Below are positions 8,298 through 17,053 of a stretch of 64,000 bases of DNA, piece by piece. The stretch is from CALCNS01 sp964425745. Its GTDB lineage: Bacteria > Bacillota > JAAYKD01. Position 1 is the stretch's first letter. Every line of letters begins with the position of its first letter. The DNA is taken from positions 1 through 64,000 of the forward strand of contig CAYRNW010000012.1 in the NCBI GenBank assembly GCA_964425745.1, read 5' to 3'. Under the pieces are notes generated by a model that did not search any database, was not told the DNA's origin, and saw only the letters and a list, made by a program, of their open reading frames with translations. Position numbers and translations under genes: made by a program.

Positions 8298-11200
8298 TTA
8301 ATTAGGAACCACTGCTTCAGTCGGATCACTCTGAACGGGATTACCTGGTGTTAGTCCAGTTGCTGCAAACGGTGTAACTTCAAAGCGAATCACCTTTCCT
8401 ACATCACCGGCTTGCACCACATAGGTAGTTGTCGTTGCACTTGGTATTTCAACTGCATCTGCGTACCATTTGAAGGTGGATGTTCCTTGTGAATCACTGT
8501 TGGCGTCATAATATTCGTAAGACCCATTCAAGGGTTGTCCTACTTGAGCCGTTCCGCTGATGCTTACAGAACTTGCTACCGGTGCCACCTGCGCTTGTAC
8601 CGCAAGGTTGCTGGTCGTAGCTGTTTTGGATGAGTCTGTGTGGGTGATTGTTATTGGTTGCCCATCATGATCTGCATTCGTCAATACAGTTCCATGAGCC
8701 GGATCAGCGGTATACCCTGCTGCTACTCCATCGGTAAAGGGGACTTGAATTTGTGACCCATCGTTATGAGTAGCGGTAACAACTAAACCGTTAAGGGATA
8801 AGGTTGCATCCGTCATTTCAACATAGCTCATATCGGAGGGAGGTGCTTGAATGCTTAAACTATCAACCGCCAAAGCTCCGGTTTGCGGAAAGGAAACTGT
8901 GAAGGTAACCGTATTACCAATACCCAATCCGCTGGTGGTTGTAGTTCCTACTGAACTCGCAGTTGTCACCGTGGGTGTAAAGAAAGTCCATTGGAACGTA
9001 GAATCATTCTTAGATGTCAAGGTGACCGTCGCTGTATACACCGTGTCCGCTTTGAATTTTCCAGCCGCAGTCAACGCTTCGTTCCAGGTAAGACCCGTTA
9101 CCGTATAATCGTCATTTGCAGTTTGGGTTTCTACATTTTCTAGAGTATCGGGTGTAGTACCTAAGACCGGAGCAACAATGTTTACCGAAGCACTGGTGAT
9201 GGTATTCGTTGCAACCGGTAAGGTTGTAGTGCTTGTAACCGCAGCACCGGTTGAACTTCCGCTTGCCGCAGCAGGGGTGACTTCTAAGAGAACCGTTTTA
9301 CCGATATCGGCTGCTGTCAATGTATAGCTTAAATAACTACTTCCCGCACCAGCAGAAACCGATACTGAGTCGATAAACCATTCATAATATGTAGTATCCG
9401 TATCTTCTGCATCACCGTTGACATCATAGTAGGAGTAGTTTCCTGTTAGTGCCGAATTTGCCGCTGCAGTCCCTGTTATAGTAACATTGCTCGCACTGGG
9501 TGGAGCTTCTACGAAGAGGTTGGCGGTAGTTGCTGTTTTCCCCGAAGCCGTATGAGTGATAGTCACGGAGCTATCGTGCTGAGCTCCCGTGAGGGTAGAT
9601 CCATCTTCTGGAGAAGCGGTATATCCTGCTGCAGTGCCATCGGTGAAAATTGTTGTGGTAATAGTACCATCATTGTTGGTTTCAGTAACCACCATTCCAT
9701 CGAGTGCCAAAACACCATCGGTAGTTTCTACATAGACTAATTTGGTCGGTTGGGTTGTTACAGAGATAGAGGTTGGCATGAGAGCCCCGGTTGGTGCAAA
9801 GGTAGCAGTGAAGGAGACTGTATTTCCCACATCGCTACCGGAGGTGGTGGTCGTGCCAACCGAAGCTGCACTGGCTACCATGGGTGTAAAGGGAGTTGAA
9901 ACAAAAATCTTGGTATTCTTGGAGGTCAAGGTCACGGTGGCAGTATACGCGGTTCCTGCTTTGAATTTTCCAAGGGGAGTTAATGCTTCGTTCCACACGA
10001 GGCCCGTCACTTCATAATCCGGATGATTGGTAGTGCTTTGCACCTGAGCTGCTGTTTGAGGAGTGGCCCCCAAAACTGGAGAAGCCATCGTAACTTGAGC
10101 CGAACTCAACAAGCCAATAATCTTGGATGTGGTATCTGCAAATTTAGACCCCGTATATGCTCCACTACCGGTTGCAATCACCCGAACATAGTAGTTATAT
10201 TGAGCTGGTTGCAGTGTATAGGTAGAGCCTGTTGCACCCGGTATGTCGGCGAAAACTCCTCCGGGACCGGTAAAGACTTGCCATTGGTAGGTTGCAGTTG
10301 GGTATGTGTCACCTGGCCATAAATTCTCAGCGGTTAAATTCACTGCGGATAACGTCTCTCCCACTTTGTTAATCCCACTTACTTGGACACTAGTTAACTC
10401 TTCAGGTGTAACTACTACCGGTCCGGTTGCATTGCTTAAAGCCGTTCCGGAATAGCTACCTGAGCCGGTAACTTCTACTTTGAAGTAAGATCCCAAAGCT
10501 TGGTTCACCGGGATTGTATAAACACTGGATGTGGCTCCTGAAATGTTCGAGTAGGTTCCACCGAGTGAAGATGCAACCTTCCACTGATAAGTTACCGTTG
10601 CTCCCATGGGAGATACTGTTCCGGCAGTCAAAGTTAATTGCGGGACCGTTGTGTATAAGATATCCGATATAGAAGCAATTTGTATAAATGAACCGGAGGA
10701 AATAACCGGTCCGGTGGATGCTGAAGTCAATACCCCTGAATAATTTCCTGTTCCAGTAGCAACAACCCTCAAGTAGTAGTTCAAGTCCCCCGCTGGAATG
10801 GTATAACTGTTCGTTGTAGCACCCGCTATGTTCTGGAATGTTCCACTTGGAGTTAAACTTCTTTGCCATTGGTAATCTACAAATGCTGAAGCTCCGCTTG
10901 GTGTTATTGCACCGGCTGTTAAGGTTTGACCAACTGCTGAAGTACCAACAATTGAGCCCATGGCTTCCAGCGTTTCTAAGGAACTATATGCTACGATATC
11001 TACGGTAGTTCCAGTCGTTCCTAGCGTTCCGGTATAAGCTCCCGTTCCGGTGATAATGACACGAATATCCCGTCCCACCGTGGAAGCATTATTTCCGGGT
11101 TGCCTGTCTGGAATCAATACCGACTGTGTTGAAACACCGATATTGTTCCAGCCTCCGCCTCCGCCTCCGCCTTGAGAAATCTCCCATTGGTAAGTCACCG

Positions 11201-14200
11201 TTGCTTCTGCAGGGTCAATGGAGAACGCAACCAAGGATTGATTGACTGATTGCTCCCCTGCCGGGGTATATTCTCCAACTCTTGTTATGGGCCTTTTCCC
11301 AATCTGAGCGGTGGCATTTGATCTGAATACTCCACCAAAATTCCCGGTACCAGCAATCTCGACCTTAATATACTTTAGATAATCTTCTACCGTTGTATAA
11401 TATGTAGAAGCTGTAGCTCCGGGTATGGGGATATAAGTACCCCCAGAGGTATTTGATCTATACCATTGGTACGTCACAGTTGCTCCGCTTGGCGAGACCG
11501 ACGTGGCGTTCAACGTCCGATTCACTTGGAATCGATTTCCGGATTCGGTTATCACCACATTCGTAACACTCGTCAGAGGGGTGTCTATCACTGGACCAAT
11601 AGCACTACTTGTGATGGTGCCGGTATAGAAACCCGTTCCTTCTACCTTCACTTTGATATAAGAAGTTAGATCCTCGGTTGTTAAGGTATACGTTTCTGTA
11701 TTGGCTCCATCAATGGCTGAATAACTACCTTCCAGAGTCGAAGCTCTCATCCATGTATAGGTTGCAGTTGCCGATACAGGGGTAATCGCTCCCGCCGTTA
11801 CAACTGAGCCAACCGTTCTACTCCCACTTATAGAAGACAACGCAGCTAAAGCTCCCTTACCGATGAGTGAAGTCGGTTCACTCTCGGCCCAGCCATAATA
11901 CCCTCCCGAACCTGTAATTACGACCTTTAAATAATGGTTAAAATCTTGATCCGTCAAACGATACGTTGAAGCAGTCGCACCTAAGATTGCTGAATACGTC
12001 TCGGCATTGGCTGCGCGACGATACCATTGATATGTTACCGAAGCACCAAAAGGAGTGGTTGTTCCTGCGCTCAATAAGTTGCTTACGGTTGGATCTCCTA
12101 CGATAGGACTAATCGCCGTGATTTTGCTTGGGTCTTCTTTCAGGGGACCGAAGAAATAACTATCGACTGAACCAGTGAATCCTTTCGATTCATCCCCACT
12201 GACTCTGACTTTGTAATAATATTTCTCTTGACCTGTAGGAGTTGTGAACTCGTCTGGAAATTTGTAATAATAGTCTGTTGCTCCGGTTATATCGTAAAAG
12301 GTAGCTGTTAATGGAGTTCTAGAACTGGTATACATCCACTGATAGGTAACAGCGGCACCAGCAGGAGTTACTTCTCCGGCGAGCACTAACTCACTTAGAG
12401 CCGGTGTACCAATAATGTTTGCAACAGCTGTTATGGTTTGCATTCCCGTTACTAGCCTGCCTGTTACGGTTACGACACCTGTATAAGCTCCTGTTCCGGT
12501 TACCACGGGTCGAACGTACTTCTCAAAGTCATTTGCTGTTAAAACGTAGGAAGTATTAATGGCACCGCTGATGTTGCTAAAGTTGATATTATCTTCCGAT
12601 CGTTGCCATTGAACACTATAGGTTGCACCGCTCGGTCCTACGGTACCGATTGTAACCGTATCCCCTACCGATAAGGTTCCACTTGGAGTGAATCCTCCCA
12701 TGGTGATCGTTTGCGGGACTGTACCACTGGGTTGAATCGCAAGAGTTGGTTGACTTTCAGCGGTTCCTTCATAGGAGCCGGTTCCGGTCACAAATAACTT
12801 AATTGTTTTCCCTAAATCATCTTCCGTCAGTAAATAACTACTCAGCGTTGCTCCGGGAATGTTGGTATAAGAAACCCCATCACTGCTTCGCTTCCATTGA
12901 TATGTTACCGTGGCACCCACCGGAAGAATCCCACCGGAAGAAAGGGGTTGACCAACAATTGTTTGTCCCAAAATATTGCCCACAGAATCCACGGTTCCCA
13001 ACATGATTTTATCGGTTGCATTACTTCTGACTTCATCGTAATACAACCCAAATCCGGTTGCTATAACTCTCATGTACTTGTTGTGGTCTGCACCGGTCAA
13101 TGTATACGTCTTTTGAGTAGCTCCCGAAATCGCCTCGTAAGTACCATCGATTTCTCCCGAACGTAACCATTGATAAGAAACCGTTGCTCCATAGGGGAAG
13201 ACGACCCCGGCGGTTAAGATTTGACCCACTTGGGTTATACCGGTGATATCACCTATGCCTTGAATCAAATTAGGATCTCCGGTTACGACCGGTCCTGTAC
13301 TAATACTCGAAACGGTGTCAAAATAACCCTGATTACCCGTGACTGAAACTTTGATACTCTTACCAAGATCAGCAGAGGTTATGATATATGTATTTGAAGT
13401 CTCTCCAACAATACTCGTATTATCGCTATACTTCCATTGATACGAAACATTTGCACCGATTGGAAGTACTGTTCCTGCGGTTAACACTTGGCCCACTTGC
13501 GTCTTACCGATGACATTCGATATAGATTCGAGTGGTCGAGCCAGAACAGGACCAAAGAAAGCACTCGTAATTCCGCTTGGGGGGGTTGCATAAACTCCGG
13601 ATCCCCAAACCGTCACTTTAAAGTACTTGTTTAAGTCCGCTGCTGTTGTGGTGTAAGTAGCTGAATTCGCACCACTAATTGCTGTATACGGTCCTCCGCT
13701 TACGTCGGCTCGTGACCATTGGTAGGTTACTGTTGCACCTAAAGGTGTCGTGTTTCCGGCTGTTAACATTTGACCCACTTGAGCGGTTCCACTAATAGTA
13801 CCTACTGCAGTGATATTGGTAGGGGTAAGAACCACCGGACCAGAATATTGGCTTGTGACAGTTCCACTGTATAAATTGATTCCCGTGGCTTGAACTTTAA
13901 TGAATAAACCGATGTCCGTCTCTGTCACTTGATACGTATTCGAATTTGCTCCTGCAATCGGGATATAGTTTTCACCATTGATATCTGATCGTAACCACTG
14001 GAAGTTCACAGTTGCTCCCGAAGGTAATACGGTGCCAGCAGTCAGAAGCTGACCGTTCGTTGCTGTTCCACTAATATTGCTAATGGACATCAAAGGAGCC
14101 GCAGTAATCGGTCCGGCATATCTACTTGTGACGGATCCGGTATATAATCCTGAACCTGTAGCGGTAACTTTGAAGTAAAATCCTTTGTCTGCTCCTGTTA

Positions 14201-15944
14201 GTACCAATGTTTGAGAGGTTGCACCTGAAATAGGTAAGTATATCCCATCCATCGAACTACTCTTCAACCATTGATATGTTACAGTTGCACCATAAGGGGA
14301 AACCGTTCCTGCTGTCAAAGTTTGAAATACCTGAGTTAAGCCAATACTATCTGCAATTGAAGATAGATGGGTAAGTGTAGTCCCAGCGGCTGAGGGAACA
14401 ATGTATTGACTTAGCACTGTACCATTATAAGCACCGGTTCCGATTGCTGCCACACGAATATAGGTATTGACATCGGAAGCACTCAAGGTATAGGTACTAC
14501 TATTTGCTCCAATAACGGTGTATGATCCACTAGGATTCGTCGTGCTATATCTTCTCCACTGATAATCTACCGTCGCTCCACTCGGTAAAACGGTACCGGC
14601 TGTTACAACTTGCCCTTGTATTGCGGAACCACTAATATTTCCAATGGATTGTAATGGCATAGCAGCCACAGGTCCGAGAGCATTGCTGTCTAACGTGCCG
14701 GTGTAAGATCCGGAACCCGTCACAGTAACTCTAAGATGCTTTCCAAAATAACTAGCTGCTATGGTATAGGTATTACCGGTTGCACCAGATATTATGTTCC
14801 ATGGAGCACTTCCGTTATCGGAAAAATACCATTGATACGAGGCAGTTGCTCCACTAGGAGCAAGCGCTTCTACCGTAAGAGTCTGTCCTACTTGTGCCGT
14901 GCCGGTTATCGTTACAGGTGCCGTTAGAGAAATACCTGCTGTTACTACCGGTCCACTTCGTACCGAAGTGACCGTTCCAGAATAATCCCCGGTTCCGGTA
15001 GCAACGACTCGTACATATCGGTTTAGGTCTTCTGGATTCACTGGCACATAGGTGGAACTCGTTGCACCTTCAATGTTGCTAAAAATACTACCACTGGTAT
15101 CGGATCGTTGCCACTGATAGGTCACCTCTGCTCCTGAGGGAGTCAAAGGTCCCGCAGTTAAAGTATTCCCAATGGTGGTGGTTCCAACAATGGGGTCAAG
15201 ATCGGTGATTTGAATTTTATCGCTGATAATAGGACCCATGCTGGCAAATTCAGTTCCACTATAGGTGTTTGACCCGGTTGCATAGACACGCACAAATTTA
15301 TCGATCATGGATTCGGTTAACAAGAGCGTGATATTGGTCGCTCCACTTATATTGACGTAAGTCCCATTGAGAGTATCGGCAATCTTCCATTGGTAGGTAG
15401 CGGTGGCACCGGTGGGAAGCAAGCTGCCCGCAGTGACCGTTTGTCCTACTACCGCATTGCCCTGGATAGCACCCATGGACTCCAAATCTATGGCGGCAAC
15501 GACAACCGGGCCAACTGTAGAACTGTAAACAGTGCCGGAATACTCTCCGGTTCCTTTGACTGCGACTCGAATGTAATGATTATTGTTCTCAATATCCAAG
15601 TAGAACGTTTCTAACGTCGCATCAGGAATATCAATAAATTCTCCCTCCAGAGAATTGGCTCGTTGCCACTGTATCGTATAAGTGGATTCTTCATCCGTTA
15701 CTACAGTGGCAGTCAATGTCTCATACTGGCGGGTTGTGCCTAATATGCTAATCTCCGCAACAAGTTCTTGTGCAAAATCAGCGGAGAAGAATGTCAAATC
15801 TGCCCCAACCGAATCCAAAACATATTTCGACAAAGAGGGACTGGAAGCAACAAAAGAAACGATGAGTACAGTAGAAGTAAGCAGAAGCCCTAAAGCTCTG
15901 CCAAGTTTTGAAGAATGGTTGATCACCGTTCTACGTAACCTCAT
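8298..15944 (-). CDS. Giant secreted surface protein with about 20 Ig-like repeats (paralogue A)
   Basis: This is a 2548-residue protein with an ATG start preceded by AAAGGAGGGG. Residues 1-45 form a signal segment ending ASSPSLSKYVLD, like its paralogue. About 20 YQW-type Ig-like units follow, then a C-terminal part of two PVLGATP modules, two Ig3-like modules (LxGxVVTETxNDG) and Ig-like units ending near the C-terminus without LPXTG, SLH or a membrane segment. Repeat order matches paralogue B unit by unit; for example, unit 6 has DSIGxTQVFQTLTAGTVSPY in both. Unit 17 carries a glycine run (QGGGGGGGW) absent from B. It is the last gene of the operon that starts at 20.4 kb, after two SipW peptidases and two TasA-like proteins. 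I infer a cell-surface or matrix fibre exported through Sec and processed by the neighbouring peptidases. Confidence 0.88.
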   Translation of the reverse strand: MRLRRTVINHSSKLGRALGLLLTSTVLIVSFVASSPSLSKYVLDSVGADLTFFSADFAQELVAEISILGTTRQYETLTATVVTDEESTYTIQWQRANSLEGEFIDIPDATLETFYLDIENNNHYIRVAVKGTGEYSGTVYSSTVGPVVVAAIDLESMGAIQGNAVVGQTVTAGSLLPTGATATYQWKIADTLNGTYVNISGATNITLLLTESMIDKFVRVYATGSNTYSGTEFASMGPIISDKIQITDLDPIVGTTTIGNTLTAGPLTPSGAEVTYQWQRSDTSGSIFSNIEGATSSTYVPVNPEDLNRYVRVVATGTGDYSGTVTSVRSGPVVTAGISLTAPVTITGTAQVGQTLTVEALAPSGATASYQWYFSDNGSAPWNIISGATGNTYTIAASYFGKHLRVTVTGSGSYTGTLDSNALGPVAAMPLQSIGNISGSAIQGQVVTAGTVLPSGATVDYQWRRYSTTNPSGSYTVIGANSSTYTLSASDVNTYIRVAAIGTGAYNGTVLSQYIVPSAAGTTLTHLSSIADSIGLTQVFQTLTAGTVSPYGATVTYQWLKSSSMDGIYLPISGATSQTLVLTGADKGFYFKVTATGSGLYTGSVTSRYAGPITAAPLMSISNISGTATNGQLLTAGTVLPSGATVNFQWLRSDINGENYIPIAGANSNTYQVTETDIGLFIKVQATGINLYSGTVTSQYSGPVVLTPTNITAVGTISGTAQVGQMLTAGNTTPLGATVTYQWSRADVSGGPYTAISGANSATYTTTAADLNKYFKVTVWGSGVYATPPSGITSAFFGPVLARPLESISNVIGKTQVGQVLTAGTVLPIGANVSYQWKYSDNTSIVGETSNTYIITSADLGKSIKVSVTGNQGYFDTVSSISTGPVVTGDPNLIQGIGDITGITQVGQILTAGVVFPYGATVSYQWLRSGEIDGTYEAISGATQKTYTLTGADHNKYMRVIATGFGLYYDEVRSNATDKIMLGTVDSVGNILGQTIVGQPLSSGGILPVGATVTYQWKRSSDGVSYTNIPGATLSSYLLTEDDLGKTIKLFVTGTGSYEGTAESQPTLAIQPSGTVPQTITMGGFTPSGTLSVGDTVTIGTVGPSGATYSVQWQRSEDNINFSNISGAINTSYVLTANDFEKYVRPVVTGTGAYTGVVTVTGRLVTGMQTITAVANIIGTPALSELVLAGEVTPAGAAVTYQWMYTSSRTPLTATFYDITGATDYYYKFPDEFTTPTGQEKYYYKVRVSGDESKGFTGSVDSYFFGPLKEDPSKITAISPIVGDPTVSNLLSAGTTTPFGASVTYQWYRRAANAETYSAILGATASTYRLTDQDFNHYLKVVITGSGGYYGWAESEPTSLIGKGALAALSSISGSRTVGSVVTAGAITPVSATATYTWMRASTLEGSYSAIDGANTETYTLTTEDLTSYIKVKVEGTGFYTGTITSSAIGPVIDTPLTSVTNVVITESGNRFQVNRTLNATSVSPSGATVTYQWYRSNTSGGTYIPIPGATASTYYTTVEDYLKYIKVEIAGTGNFGGVFRSNATAQIGKRPITRVGEYTPAGEQSVNQSLVAFSIDPAEATVTYQWEISQGGGGGGGWNNIGVSTQSVLIPDRQPGNNASTVGRDIRVIITGTGAYTGTLGTTGTTVDIVAYSSLETLEAMGSIVGTSAVGQTLTAGAITPSGASAFVDYQWQRSLTPSGTFQNIAGATTNSYTIPAGDLNYYLRVVATGTGNYSGVLTSASTGPVISSGSFIQIASISDILYTTVPQLTLTAGTVSPMGATVTYQWKVASSLGGTYSNISGATSSVYTIPVNQALGSYFKVEVTGSGSYSGTALSNATGPVVVTPEELTSVQVSGINKVGETLSAVNLTAENLWPGDTYPTATYQWQVFTGPGGVFADIPGATGSTYTLQPAQYNYYVRVIATGSGAYTGSKFADTTSKIIGLLSSAQVTMASPVLGATPQTAAQVQSTTNHPDYEVTGLVWNEALTPLGKFKAGTAYTATVTLTSKNTKIFVSTPFTPMVASAASVGTTTTSGSDVGNTVSFTATFAPTGALMPTSISVTTQPTKLVYVETTDGVLALDGMVVTETNNDGTITTTIFTDGTAAGYTASPEDGSTLTGAQHDSSVTITHTASGKTATTANLFVEAPPSASNVTITGTAAANSALTGNYSYYDVNGDAEDTDTTYYEWFIDSVSVSAGAGSSYLSYTLTAADIGKTVLLEVTPAAASGSSTGAAVTSTTTLPVATNTITSASVNIVAPVLGTTPDTLENVETQTANDDYTVTGLTWNEALTAAGKFKADTVYTATVTLTSKNDSTFQWTFFTPTVTTASSVGTTTTSGLGIGNTVTFTVSFPQTGALAVDSLSIQAPPSDMSYVEMTDATLSLNGLVVTATHNDGSQIQVPFTDGVAAGYTADPAHGTVLTNADHDGQPITITHTDSSKTATTSNLAVQAQVAPVASSVSISGTAQVGQPLNGSYEYYDANSDSQGTSTFKWYADAVEIPSATTTTYVVQAGDVGKVIRFEVTPFAATGLTPGNPVQSDPTEAVVPN
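10110..15770 (-). repeat. Array of about 20 diverged Ig-like repeat units (gene A)
   Basis: Units of about 260-280 bp have the same layout as in gene B. The order of individually recognisable units is conserved between the two genes, so duplication of the whole gene came after the array had formed. Boundaries are approximate. Confidence 0.8.
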
Positions 15945-15994
15945 CGGTGCCCCTCCTTTCTTTGTTTTGTTAGGCCGATTGACTGCGGAAGAAG

Positions 15995-16510
15995 CTAATC
16001 GATTTGTTCCGCGTTAATGGTAATACGAATGGTCTGAGTTTTATTTGCATATTCACTTCCTGTTTCTAATTCGTTCCAAACGATATTGAGCGTGTAGCTG
16101 TGAGTGATGTTTTCACCCATTCCTAAAATTGTCCAACCGTCTCCATCAGAAGGATACGATCCTACTAAGTTCTTAGTTAATGGTAGCACGTTTTCTGGCT
16201 CAACACTCACTTCAATCTTATATCTCAACAGAACCTCGTTCCTTATCTCGATCAAGTCCTCATTCTTAAAGTTACGAATTTGAAATTGATAAGCTACGGC
16301 ATCCCCCGGCTTCACATTTTCAAAAGAAAGGCTTTCTTGCTGTAACCCATTATACGTAGCTATCCCCGGAACATACTCCAGTACAGGCTTTGCAACCCTA
16401 GCCGTATCGGTTCCGTCGACTATGGTTCCATATTTCGAAAAGGATACGCCTGTCACCACGAGAGTGACAATAATTAGATAGACTAAATATAAAGGTAGCA
16501 TTCGCCTCAT
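15995..16510 (-). CDS. Small TasA/CalY-like SipW-dependent surface protein
   Basis: This is a 171-residue protein. Residues 1-25 are a hydrophobic signal ending GVSFSKYGTI, followed by DGTDTARVAKP, the same block as DTARVAKW in the larger TasA-like protein of the operon. A mid-region VKPGDAVAYQFQIRN resembles the KPGDxxxxxFxxxN strand pair of TasA/camelysin-type beta sandwiches. It lies 24 bases after the second SipW-like peptidase, its probable processing enzyme, and 50 bases before giant gene A. The ribosome binding site is weak, so the start is uncertain; a second ATG lies three codons in. A fibre or anchor subunit role is inferred. Confidence 0.72.
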   Translation of the reverse strand: MRRMLPLYLVYLIIVTLVVTGVSFSKYGTIVDGTDTARVAKPVLEYVPGIATYNGLQQESLSFENVKPGDAVAYQFQIRNFKNEDLIEIRNEVLLRYKIEVSVEPENVLPLTKNLVGSYPSDGDGWTILGMGENITHSYTLNIVWNELETGSEYANKTQTIRITINAEQID

Positions 16511-16534
16511 TTATCACAACCACATTTCTATTGC

Positions 16535-17038
16535 TTAAGAGTTTGATTTTCGTTTGTTGAGAAGATTGGGGACTTCCACCAGTGCAATCGCCGTTAGGGC
16601 AATCAATAGCAACCCGAAGGGAGTCTTCAAAAATAGTATAAAATTACCAAATCCCGGTATGGTGAAAACCACTTTCCCGTTAATTAGAGCTAATGGTGTT
16701 GGCTCATCGGTCGTATTGTTAGCATCGCCCTTGGTAATCATCTGGTCTCCTTCTATGGAAACGATACGATGTGTACAAAGACTGTTACCCCATTCATAGG
16801 TGACGATGTCACTGACCTGGTATTGGTTTTGCTCACGGATGATCAGCAAATCACCTGCTGAAATCGTCGGTTCCATGCTTCCGGAGATGACAATGACTTG
16901 GCCGAATCCAAAAATGGTGGGCAACTCTTGTTTGAAAACTAACTGCATAGTAAGTAGATAAAGGTTACCGATCAAGATTATCGCAAGCATAGCTACTACA
17001 ATTTTCTGACCGATACTTAAGATTTTATTCAAATTCAT
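16535..17038 (-). CDS. sipW: Signal peptidase I, SipW/ER type (second copy)
   Basis: This is a 167-residue protein. Membrane segments lie at about residues 12-33 and near residues 138-155. Catalytic motifs are SGSMEPT (Ser54), a THRIV motif with His90 in place of the Lys of ordinary bacterial enzymes, and TKGDANN (Asp105). Ser/His/Asp is the ER-type set found in Bacillus SipW, which processes TasA and YqxM/TapA. It lies between the Asp-Pro-repeat protein and the small TasA-like protein in the c-di-GMP-controlled operon, so it is probably dedicated to those substrates and the giant protein. Confidence 0.85.
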   Translation of the reverse strand: MNLNKILSIGQKIVVAMLAIILIGNLYLLTMQLVFKQELPTIFGFGQVIVISGSMEPTISAGDLLIIREQNQYQVSDIVTYEWGNSLCTHRIVSIEGDQMITKGDANNTTDEPTPLALINGKVVFTIPGFGNFILFLKTPFGLLLIALTAIALVEVPNLLNKRKSNS

Positions 17039-17053
17039 CGCATTCCTTACCCG

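Noticed and set aside
93..15944. CRISPR-like or satellite array
   Set aside because: The periodicity of about 260 bp comes from protein-coding Ig-like domains in one continuous frame; there are no identical short repeats with unique spacers.
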